Shown: positions 1 to 4,804, counted from the first letter of the stretch. The stretch is 5,118 bases of DNA from Kutzneria sp035492655 (GCA_035492655.1 DATJJB010000774.1:1-5118); one strand, 5' to 3'. The notes: generated by a model not told the origin, from the sequence alone. Program-made: numbers and translations.

Positions 1-516
1 GGCAAGGGCACCCTGGTGTCGGCCCGTGGCATCGAGATCGGCCACGTGTTCCAGCTGGGTCGCAAGTACGCCGACGCCTTCGGGCTGGACGCGCTGGGCC
101 CGGACAGCAAGCCCATCCGGATCACCATGGGTTCTTACGGCATCGGCGTCTCGCGCCTGGTCGCCGTGATCGCCGAACAGTACTTCGACGACCGCGGCCT
201 GATGTGGCCCCGCATCGTCGCGCCGGCCGACGTGCACGTGGTCATGGCCGGCAAGGACGACGCCGTGCGCGAGGGCGCCGAGAAGCTGGCCGCCGAGCTG
301 TCCGCGGCCGGCATCGAGGTGCTGCTGGACGACCGCAAGGCGTCGCCCGGCGTGAAGTTCGCCGACGCCGAGCTGATCGGCGTGCCGACCATCCTGGTCG
401 TCGGCCGTGGCCTGGCCAGCGGCGTCGTCGAGATCAAGGACCGGGCGACCGGCGAGCGCGGCGACGTCCCGGTGGACGAGGCCGTCGCGCAGCTGGTCAA
501 GCTGGTTCGCGGCTGA
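1..516 (+). CDS. proS: Prolyl-tRNA synthetase, C-terminal part (5' end outside window)
   Basis: Charges tRNA-Pro with proline in the cytoplasm. The reading frame is open from base 1, so the 171 visible residues are only the C-terminal third or less of a bacterial ProRS (usually about 570-590 residues). The visible part begins with the conserved stretch GIEIGHVFQLGRKYADA. It continues into class II motif 3, MGSYGIGVSR, whose Arg contacts ATP. After WPRIVAPADVHVV comes the alpha/beta anticodon-binding domain, recognisable by GIEVLLDDRKASPGVKFADAELIG and VPTILVVGRG, ending in LVKLVRG and TGA. A GTG at 16 is only an internal Val codon, not a start. The gene runs into a convergent neighbour with 30 bp between stop codons, where a strong stem-loop lies. 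No frameshift is visible. Family assignment is secure; the promoter and N-terminal domains cannot be assessed here. Confidence 0.97.
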   Translation, partial: GKGTLVSARGIEIGHVFQLGRKYADAFGLDALGPDSKPIRITMGSYGIGVSRLVAVIAEQYFDDRGLMWPRIVAPADVHVVMAGKDDAVREGAEKLAAELSAAGIEVLLDDRKASPGVKFADAELIGVPTILVVGRGLASGVVEIKDRATGERGDVPVDEAVAQLVKLVRG

Positions 517-523
517 GCCGTCG

Positions 524-562
524 GTGGCCCGGCGGCTGGCTCCAGGTCAGCCGCTGGGCCGC
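524..562 (+). terminator. 17-bp stem-loop between convergent genes, probable proS terminator
   Basis: Bases 524-540 pair with 546-562 around the five-base loop TCCAG, giving 17 contiguous pairs: 14 Watson-Crick and three G-U wobbles (525-561, 531-555, 539-547). The wobbles exist only in the + strand transcript. On the - strand they become C-A mismatches, so the hairpin is better suited to end proS than the opposing gene. No T-tract follows, as is common for hairpins called terminators in high-GC actinobacteria. The right arm overlaps the stop codon and last four codons of the membrane-protein gene. Pairing is read directly; the terminator role is inferred. Confidence 0.72.
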
Positions 563-1551
563 ATGGACGTCATGATCTTCATGGCGTCGTCGTCGGTGAG
601 CGCGTTGGGCACGCCCTGGTCGGCGAACAGCACCAGGATCACCGAGCCGGTGTCGGAGGTCTTCACCGCCGCGGCGTAGACCTTGGCCTTCGGCGGCGTG
701 CACGGGTTGGTCGACTTCGGCGTGGTGATGTCGACGACCGACAGCGTGGCGCTGACCTTGCCGTCGGAGATCTTGATCTGCTTGGCCGGCTCGGCCTGCA
801 CGTCCGGGGCCTGGCCCGAGTCCGACTTGTAGGCCACGGTCGCCCAGTGCTTGGCCGTGTCCGGTGCCGACTGGTCCGCGCCCTCGGTGTCGTTGGCCGT
901 GACGGCGGTGCCGGCCCGGACCGAGCCGGCCTGCCCGGCGCAGTAGCCCTTCATGTAGTACGCCGCGCCGGTGCCGGTGACGAAGTCGCCGTCGGACGGG
1001 CCCATGCCGGCGATCGAGTCCGGGTCGTCCTTGGTCCACTGCGTCTTCGGCACGTCGTAGGCGACGTTGCGGCGGTTGGACACCGCGACCTGCCAGCCCG
1101 GCACCCTCGGATCGAGCGGCTTCTTCCCGGTCGTCGTGGTCGGCGCCGGCTGCTGCGTCCGCTCGCCGGCCTGCGGCTGCCCGTTGCGGCCCAGCAGCAC
1201 GACCGTCGTCACGACACCGGCCAGCACCAGCACGCCGACCAGCGTCAACACGATCGTCAGGGTGCGGCGGTTGCGCGGCGGCGGTCCCTGCGGCGGCTGC
1301 TGGTACATGCCGAAGCCGCCGTAGTTGGACTGGTACGGCTGCTGTTGGTACTGCGGCGGCGGCTGTTGCTGCTGGTAGCCGGGATACTGCTGCTGGCCGT
1401 AGTTGTAGCCGGGATACTGCGGCTGTTGCTGGGGCTGCTGCTGGCCGTACGGCTGCTGCTGCTGGTACCCGGGAACTCCCTGCGGCCCCGAGGAGTCCGG
1501 CCCGCCGGCCTGGCTGTCCCCGTAGCCCGATCCACCGCTCGGCCACGTCAC
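547..1551 (-). CDS. Single-pass membrane protein with Pro/Gln/Tyr-rich cytoplasmic tail and exported domain
   Basis: Function unknown. The 334-residue protein has three parts. Residues 1-93 are a low-complexity tail rich in Q, P, Y and G, with the PGY element recurring. RNRR (93-96) is a positive stop placing the tail in the cytoplasm, and is followed by one hydrophobic helix at about 97-121. Residues 122-145 are a Gln/Pro/Thr-rich linker, then a folded extracytoplasmic domain (about 146-334) begins near PGWQVAVSNRRNVAYDVP. That domain has only two cysteines, C204 and C284, which could form one disulfide. There is no signal-peptidase site or lipobox, so the helix probably stays as an anchor. 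This tail-helix-exported-domain plan is common in actinobacterial cell-envelope proteins of unknown role. The GTG start at 1551 is the only usable start after an in-frame TGA (bases 1585-1587). It has no nearby Shine-Dalgarno, but lies 8 nt past a good -10 box. The gene is monocistronic, convergent to proS and divergent from the GS-like gene. Confidence 0.88.
   Translation of the reverse strand: MTWPSGGSGYGDSQAGGPDSSGPQGVPGYQQQQPYGQQQPQQQPQYPGYNYGQQQYPGYQQQQPPPQYQQQPYQSNYGGFGMYQQPPQGPPPRNRRTLTIVLTLVGVLVLAGVVTTVVLLGRNGQPQAGERTQQPAPTTTTGKKPLDPRVPGWQVAVSNRRNVAYDVPKTQWTKDDPDSIAGMGPSDGDFVTGTGAAYYMKGYCAGQAGSVRAGTAVTANDTEGADQSAPDTAKHWATVAYKSDSGQAPDVQAEPAKQIKISDGKVSATLSVVDITTPKSTNPCTPPKAKVYAAAVKTSDTGSVILVLFADQGVPNALTDDDAMKIMTSMRPSG
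1282..1467 (-). repeat. Low-complexity CAG-type repeat tract encoding the Q/P/Y-rich tail
   Basis: The tract encodes residues about 29-90 of the membrane protein. It is full of CTGCTG (CAG/CAA Gln codons on the coding strand) and contains an exact 16-bp direct repeat, GTAGCCGGGATACTGC, at 1375-1390 and 1405-1420. A diverged PGY-coding copy begins at 1465, in register with the 30-bp (10-codon) period. This suggests growth by tandem duplication of a 10-codon unit. Being in frame, length changes would lengthen or shorten the tail without breaking the gene. Confidence 0.8.
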
Positions 1552-1559
1552 GGCCGCAA

Positions 1560-1588
1560 ACGCTACCGGTTGGGCAGTCTCCTGTCAG
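1560..1588 (-). promoter_or_regulatory. Promoter of the membrane-protein gene, predicted leaderless
   Basis: Read on the - strand, CTGACA (1588 down to 1583; 5 of 6 match to TTGACA) is followed after exactly 17 nt by TAGCGT (1565 down to 1560; fits the actinobacterial TANNNT). The GTG start codon begins 8 nt after the -10 box, where transcription would be expected to start. With no Shine-Dalgarno at normal distance (the only AGGAG is about 27 nt away), a leaderless mRNA is the simplest reading. A short inverted repeat, GTCT-6-AGAC, overlaps the -35 box and could be part of an operator, but is too short to rely on. Confidence 0.68.
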
Positions 1589-1639
1589 ACGACCTGCGGC
1601 AACAGCTGGTGGGACTGGTGTCGGGGCAGGGCACCCGGG

Positions 1640-1651
1640 TACTACTCGTGC
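1640..1651 (+). promoter_or_regulatory. Weak candidate -10 region of the GS-like gene
   Basis: TACTAC (1640-1645) ends 6 nt before the ATG at 1652, the same spacing as in the VKOR promoter downstream. It lacks the final T of TANNNT, and no convincing -35 box lies 16-18 nt upstream. There is also no good Shine-Dalgarno (the nearest GGGT is about 11 nt from the ATG). The promoter must lie somewhere in the 100-bp divergent gap 1552-1651 or be weak and activator-dependent. I see no other clear operator there beyond CCCGGG and CAGCTG palindromes. Confidence 0.3.
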
Positions 1652-3010
1652 ATGGCGACCCACGAGACCATTCCGGCGGATGTCCCCGAGGTCGAACCAC
1701 TGGTCGAGCGGCTGCGGGCGCAGGACGTCGAAGTGGTCGCGCTGTCCTTCGTGGACAACGCCGGGATCGCCCGGGTGAAGACGGTGCCGCTGGCCAAATT
1801 GGCGGCCGCCGCTCGGTCCGGCATCGGTGCGTCGCCGTGCTTCGAGACCTTCTGCTTCGACGACATCATGGTGCAGGGCCGATTCCTCGGCGGCCCCGAC
1901 GGCGACCTGCGGCTGGTGCCGGACCTGGCCCGGATCGTGCCGCTGGCCGCGCAGACCGGGTGGGCGTGGGTGCCCGCGGACAAGTTCCACCAGGAAGGCG
2001 ACCGGTTCGAGGCGTGCCAGCGCGCCTTCGCGGCGGCGCAGGTGGAGGCGGCCGCCGCGCGTGGGCTGGAGTTGCGGATGGCGTTCGAGACGGAGTGGGC
2101 GCTGCTCACCCCGGCCGGCGATCCGGTCTTCGACGGCCCGGCCTACGGCTCGATCCGGCTGGAGCAGATCGCCGACTACAGCCGTGAGCTGCTGGCGGTG
2201 TTGCGGGCGCAGGACGTCGACGTCGAGCAGTTCCACCCCGAGTACGCCGCCGGGCAGCTGGAGGTGTCGGTCGAGCACAACGACCCGGTCGGCGCGGCCG
2301 ACGACGTGCTGCTGGTCCGGCACACCATCCGGCGGGTCAGTCACCTGCACGGGTGGCGGTCGAGTTTCGCCCCGGTGCTCACACCCGACGCCGTCGGCAG
2401 CGGCGCACATCTCCATCTGTCCGTTGTGGACCAGTTCAGCGGCGGCAGCGGTCCGTTCGGGTTGCCACCGGTCGGCGAGGCCTTCCTGGCCGGCGTGCTG
2501 CGGGAGCTGCCGGCGCTCGTCGCGGTCGGCGCCGGCAATCCGGCCAGCTTCCTGCGCGCGGCGCCGTCACGGTGGGCCGGTGTCTGGCAGGCCTGGGGCA
2601 GGGAGACCCGTGAGGCGGCGATCCGGTTCATCACCGGCGTGACCGGCCTCGGCGCGACGGCTGCCAACGCCGAGGTGAAGTGCTTCGACGCGACGGCCAA
2701 CCCGTACCTCGTGGTCGGCTCGGTCATCGCAGCCGGTCTGGCGGGCGTCGACGAAGGACTGCGACTGCCGCCGCCCATCACGGGGGATCCCGCAAATCTG
2801 GAGGAAAGCGTACGAATTGCTGCCGGCGTGCAACGGCTGCCGGAATCACCGGCGGCGGCCGCAAACGCTTTCGCGACGTCGAACGTGCTGGCCGCGGCGA
2901 TGGGGGAGGTGCTGCATGACAGCGTGCTCACCGTCCGTCGAGGGGAAGCCCATCGGTTCGCCGACGCGTCGCCGGCCGAGTTGGCCGCGCTCACCCGGTG
3001 GCGGTGGTAG
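1652..3010 (+). CDS. Glutamine-synthetase-like gamma-glutamyl-amine ligase (FluG/NodGS-type GS half)
   Basis: Probably joins the gamma-carboxyl of glutamate to an amine using ATP, in the cytoplasm. The 452 residues match the family's usual length. The N-terminal beta-grasp part contains VVALSFVDNAGIARVKTVP (29-46). The catalytic domain keeps the metal-binding glutamates: E146 and E148 in AFETEWALL, E197 and E204 in HPEYAAGQLEV, and E341. H253 in GAHLHLSV is the conserved metal/substrate His. Two stretches place it near fungal FluG and plant nodulin/GS proteins rather than GlnA: SRWAGVWQAWGRETREAAIR (306-325) and NAEVKCFDATANPYL (339-353). Trp308 stands where classical GS has the Glu that gates ammonium (E. 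coli E327), so ammonia is unlikely to be the main substrate. No GlnA-like Tyr adenylylation motif was seen. ATG 1652 is the first start codon found in this frame. The amidohydrolase follows 2 bp after the stop. Relatives with known substrates include isopropylamide (IpuC) and polyamine or ethanolamine (Streptomyces GlnA3, GlnA4) ligases; the substrate here is unknown. Confidence 0.9.
   Translation: MATHETIPADVPEVEPLVERLRAQDVEVVALSFVDNAGIARVKTVPLAKLAAAARSGIGASPCFETFCFDDIMVQGRFLGGPDGDLRLVPDLARIVPLAAQTGWAWVPADKFHQEGDRFEACQRAFAAAQVEAAAARGLELRMAFETEWALLTPAGDPVFDGPAYGSIRLEQIADYSRELLAVLRAQDVDVEQFHPEYAAGQLEVSVEHNDPVGAADDVLLVRHTIRRVSHLHGWRSSFAPVLTPDAVGSGAHLHLSVVDQFSGGSGPFGLPPVGEAFLAGVLRELPALVAVGAGNPASFLRAAPSRWAGVWQAWGRETREAAIRFITGVTGLGATAANAEVKCFDATANPYLVVGSVIAAGLAGVDEGLRLPPPITGDPANLEESVRIAAGVQRLPESPAAAANAFATSNVLAAAMGEVLHDSVLTVRRGEAHRFADASPAELAALTRWRW
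3003..3007 (+). promoter_or_regulatory. Ribosome binding site deciding the amidohydrolase start
   Basis: GGTGG lies within the last codons of the GS-like gene, 5 nt before ATG 3013. The alternative in-frame GTG codons at 2998 and 3004 have no such element upstream, so 3013 is preferred. The ribosome ending at TAG 3008-3010 would be almost on the next start codon, which implies translational coupling. Confidence 0.5.
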
Positions 3011-3012
3011 CG

Positions 3013-4137
3013 ATGGTGACCGACGACCTCGTGCTCGTCGACCAGCACTGCCATGGCGTAGTCGCCGGTGACCTGGACCGCGCGCAGTTTGCTGGCTTGT
3101 TGACGGAATCCTCGAGTTTTCAAAACTCCTTCGAGTCGCTGCTCGGGCTGGCCGTCCGCCGCTGGTGCGCGCCGCGGCTCGAGTTGCCGGCGCACTGTTC
3201 CATCGACGAGTACCTGGATCGCCGGGCCGAGTTGGGCTGGCGACAGGTGAGTGCAACATTGCTCGGTTCCGTCGGCGTGGGGTCCTGGCTGCTGGACACC
3301 GGCCTGTCGGCGGCCGACACGCCGCTGACCGAACCAGAGGATTTTGCACATCTCGCCGGCGGTACCACGTTCGAGGTGCTTCGCCTGGAGTCCGTCGCCG
3401 AGCAGGCCGCGGCAAAAGAAGTCGAAGTTGCACATTTCCTCGACTTCGTCGAAGCCGAGGTGCGTGCCGGAGTCCAGGCCGGTGCCATCGGACTGAAGAG
3501 TGTCGTCGCCTACCGCACCGGTCTCGAACTGCCAGCCGAGCCGCCGGCCGACGTCGAGGTCGCCGCGGCGACGAGCGCGTGGCTGCGGTGGGGCGGCCGG
3601 CGGCTGGACGACCCGATCCTGCTGGCCTGGCTCGTGCACCTCGGCGTGCGAATCAGTGCGGAATTGAAAATTCCTCTCCAGTTGCACACCGGGTTCGGTG
3701 ACGACGACGTCCGGCTGCACCGTGCCGACCCGGCGCTGCTCGGCGACTTCCTGAACGCCACGAAGGCCACCGGCGCAACCGTCGCGTTGCTCCACACCTG
3801 GCCGTTCCATCGCAACGCGGGCTATCTCGCCCACGTCTTCCCGCACGTGCTCGTCGACGTCGGGCTGGCCGTCCCCTATGTGGGTGACCGCGCCGGCGCG
3901 GTGTTGGCCGAACTGCTGGAACTCGCCCCGTTCCGATCGGTCTGCTTCTCATCGGACGGCTACGGCCTGCCCGAGCTCCACCATCTCGGCGCCACGCTGT
4001 GGCGGCGGGCGCTCGGTCGGCTGATCGACGACTGGCTGGCCGACGACGTCATGACCGTCGCCGACGCCGAAACTTTCGCGGGCAACTTCGCCGCGGGCAA
4101 CTGTTGCCGTGCGTACGGCCTGACCCCGCCCAGGTGA
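3013..4137 (+). CDS. Amidohydrolase (amidohydrolase_2 / FluG N-terminal-type), coupled to the GS-like gene
   Basis: A TIM-barrel metal-dependent hydrolase, cytoplasmic, 374 residues from ATG 3013 (379 if GTG 2998 were used). Candidate metal or catalytic residues lie in family order: H12 and H14 in VDQHCHG, K162 in GLKSVVAYRTGL, H225 in LQLHTGFGD, H261 in LLHTWPFHRNAGYL, and D315 in FSSDGYG. RRWCAPRL (49-56) and the HTWPFHRNAGYLAHVFPHV block are typical of the FluG/nodulin amidohydrolase branch. In those eukaryotic proteins this domain is fused in front of a GS-like domain; here the GS gene comes first and the genes are separate. Plausible roles are hydrolysis of a gamma-glutamyl amide made by the partner, or supply of its amine; sequence does not decide. 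The gene has more A/T-rich codons (AGT, TTT, AAA, ATT) than its neighbours around 3110-3130, 3340-3440 and 3650-3675, a mild hint of separate history. Its 3' end contains the VKOR promoter. Confidence 0.88.
   Translation: MVTDDLVLVDQHCHGVVAGDLDRAQFAGLLTESSSFQNSFESLLGLAVRRWCAPRLELPAHCSIDEYLDRRAELGWRQVSATLLGSVGVGSWLLDTGLSAADTPLTEPEDFAHLAGGTTFEVLRLESVAEQAAAKEVEVAHFLDFVEAEVRAGVQAGAIGLKSVVAYRTGLELPAEPPADVEVAAATSAWLRWGGRRLDDPILLAWLVHLGVRISAELKIPLQLHTGFGDDDVRLHRADPALLGDFLNATKATGATVALLHTWPFHRNAGYLAHVFPHVLVDVGLAVPYVGDRAGAVLAELLELAPFRSVCFSSDGYGLPELHHLGATLWRRALGRLIDDWLADDVMTVADAETFAGNFAAGNCCRAYGLTPPR
3114..3128 (+). repeat. 15-bp perfect inverted repeat inside the amidohydrolase gene
   Basis: GAGTTTT-C-AAAACTC, seven-base arms around one base, sits in an A/T-rich island about 100 bp into the gene. 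The imperfectly placed flanks CTCGA (3111-3115) and TCGAG (3131-3135) add dyad symmetry. It encodes part of SSSFQNSFES, but uses AGT and TTT, codons unusual for this DNA. The one-base centre makes a DNA-protein site more natural than an RNA hairpin; function is unproven. Confidence 0.45.
3660..3674 (+). repeat. A/T-rich inverted repeat inside the amidohydrolase gene
   Basis: GGAATT-GAA-AATTCC has perfect six-base arms around three bases, within the codons for SAELKIP. It is a second A/T-rich dyad in the same gene. It may be chance, because KI codons naturally supply A/T. Confidence 0.3.
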
Positions 4138-4149
4138 TCCACGTATTCT
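4120..4149 (+). promoter_or_regulatory. Promoter of the VKOR gene, predicted leaderless
   Basis: CTGACC (4120-4125; 4 of 6 match to TTGACA) and TATTCT (4144-4149; fits TANNNT) are separated by 18 nt. The ATG at 4156 starts 6 nt after the -10 box, so transcription should begin at or next to the start codon. The -35 box and part of the spacer are coding sequence of the amidohydrolase. The Shine-Dalgarno-like AGGTGA at 4132-4137 is 18 nt from the ATG, too far to be used. VKOR may therefore be made both from this promoter and by readthrough from upstream. Confidence 0.65.
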
Positions 4150-4155
4150 GCGACC

Positions 4156-4629
4156 ATGTCCGCAGGCACCCAGGCGTCGGAGTCGACGAGCGCCTACCCG
4201 AGGTGGCTGGTCGTCAGCACGCTCGTGCTGTCGCTGGCCGGCCTCGCCGTGGCGATCTACATGACGATCAGCCACTACACCGACAACGCCACCCTGGTCT
4301 GCCAGGCCAACGCCGTGATCGACTGCGCGCAGGTCACCTCCAGCCCCCAGTCGGTCGTCCTCGGCATTCCCGTCGCGGTGCTCGGCCTCGTCTACTTCGT
4401 GCCGATGACCGTGCTCACCAGCCCCTGGGCCTGGCGCTCCGAGCTGCCGGCCGTCCGCTGGCTGCGGCTGGCCGGCGTCGGTGTCGGCCTGCTGTTCGTG
4501 GTCTACCTGGTCGCCGTCGAACTCGCCGTCATCGGCAAGATCTGCGAGTGGTGCACCAGCGTGCACGTCATCACCATCGCGCTGTTCGCGCTCGTCGTGG
4601 TGGGTGAATACCGGTCGAGGCCCGCGTAG
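4156..4629 (+). CDS. Vitamin K epoxide reductase (VKOR) family membrane thiol oxidase
   Basis: Bacterial VKOR homologues re-oxidise a periplasmic or extracytoplasmic DsbA-like partner and pass electrons to a quinone, playing the part DsbB plays in E. coli. The 157-residue protein has about four membrane helices (roughly 16-38, 65-88, 103-126, 134-150). The quinone-site CxxC is C130/C133 in KICEWCTSVH, at the start of the last helix. The external-loop pair is C49 and C57 in VCQANAVIDCAQV, followed by SSPQSVVLGIPVAVLGLVYF, a conserved block of the family. All four cysteines needed for electron relay are present, and there is no fused thioredoxin domain, so a separate DsbA-like partner must be encoded elsewhere. 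It starts 18 bp after the amidohydrolase stop but has its own promoter. A hairpin follows directly after the stop codon. Assignment to the family is firm; the partner and whether menaquinone is the acceptor are inferred from other actinobacteria. Confidence 0.93.
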   Translation: MSAGTQASESTSAYPRWLVVSTLVLSLAGLAVAIYMTISHYTDNATLVCQANAVIDCAQVTSSPQSVVLGIPVAVLGLVYFVPMTVLTSPWAWRSELPAVRWLRLAGVGVGLLFVVYLVAVELAVIGKICEWCTSVHVITIALFALVVVGEYRSRPA

Positions 4630-4649
4630 CCACCGCTGATCATCGGTGG
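4630..4649 (+). terminator. Hairpin immediately after the VKOR stop codon
   Basis: CCACCG (4630-4635) pairs with CGGTGG (4644-4649) around an eight-base loop that itself contains the palindrome TGATCA. It begins at the first base after TAG and lacks a T-tract. Position makes a terminator likely. Confidence 0.55.
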
Positions 4650-4670
4650 GGTCCGAGCTGTCCCGCCTCG

Positions 4671-4721
4671 GCCCGGCCTCCGGGCAGTTGGATGCCGGCA
4701 CGGCTGCGGCCTACCGCGGCC
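4671..4721 (+). terminator. Two further GC hairpins in the VKOR-trpS gap
   Basis: GCCCGG-CCT-CCGGGC (4671-4685) is a perfect 6-bp stem. A second stem pairs 4702-4709 with 4714-4721 over the loop CCTA: 8 bp with one G-U at 4705-4718. The second is followed by CCGACTTTCG, which holds only three T. They may act with the hairpin at 4630-4649 as tandem terminators. If transcription reaches them from upstream, they could instead be leader structure for trpS. Confidence 0.42.
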
Positions 4722-4739
4722 CGACTTTCGCAGGTCGCC

Positions 4740-4772
4740 GAATTCGCCCGTCAACAGGAGGGTAGAATTCGC
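4740..4772 (+). promoter_or_regulatory. trpS promoter -10 box within a GAATTCGC direct repeat
   Basis: TAGAAT (4763-4768) matches the -10 consensus at 5 of 6 positions and would place the transcript start near 4775, giving a leader of about 30 nt. No clear -35 box is found 16-18 nt upstream. The octamer GAATTCGC occurs at 4740-4747 and 4765-4772, 25 bp apart. The first copy lies inside the palindrome CGAATTCG (4739-4746), and the second overlaps the -10 box. A missing -35 box plus repeats at the promoter would suit an activator or repressor, but this is inferred. Confidence 0.45.
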
Positions 4773-4778
4773 GGGTAA

Positions 4779-4790
4779 ATGTGCCGTTGA
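4779..4790 (+). other. Three-codon mini-ORF (Met-Cys-Arg-stop) in the trpS leader
   Basis: ATG TGC CGT TGA ends 14 nt before the trpS ATG, a few bases after the predicted transcript start. It has no Trp codon, so it is not a classical tryptophan attenuator peptide. Such a short ORF is easily produced by chance. Confidence 0.2.
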
Positions 4791-4793
4791 ATA

Positions 4794-4799
4794 GAGGGG
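4794..4799 (+). promoter_or_regulatory. Ribosome binding site of trpS
   Basis: GAGGGG lies 5 nt before ATG 4805 and fixes that start against the in-frame upstream GTG 4781 and TTG 4787, which have no Shine-Dalgarno at suitable distance (the AGGAGG-like run near 4757-4762 is about 18 nt from GTG 4781). Confidence 0.7.
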
Positions 4800-4804
4800 C
4801 AAAG

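Noticed and set aside
1282..1467. CRISPR array or minisatellite from the repeated CTGCTG/GTAGCCGGG units
   Set aside because: The repeats are in frame inside a gene, irregular, and without unique spacers.
1551..1564. 14-base sequence CGGCCGCAAACGCT repeated at 2856-2869
   Set aside because: One exact 14-mer pair is close to chance for a 5-kb GC-rich window, and the second copy is ordinary coding sequence.
847..2187. 446-codon + strand frame across the divergent promoter region
   Set aside because: Extremely Arg-rich translation, overlaps the promoter and start of two real genes.
497..2416. 639-codon open frame on the - strand spanning the membrane-protein gene, the divergent gap and the first half of the GS-like gene
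   Set aside because: Its Arg/Gly/Pro-rich, repetitive translation resembles no family, and it covers two well-supported genes in other frames; long antisense frames are expected in such GC-rich DNA.
2998..3012. Earlier GTG starts (2998, 3004) for the amidohydrolase
   Set aside because: They would overlap the GS-like gene and lack a Shine-Dalgarno; ATG 3013 has GGTGG 5 nt upstream and gives the expected N-terminus just before the HCH motif.
2341..3846. 501-codon open frame on the - strand opposite the GS-like and amidohydrolase genes
   Set aside because: It is antisense to two genes with clear catalytic motifs and shows no recognisable domain.
4630..4804. T-box riboswitch or Trp attenuator upstream of trpS
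   Set aside because: No T-box consensus, no specifier loop, no Trp codons in the mini-ORF, and no terminator with a T-tract before trpS.
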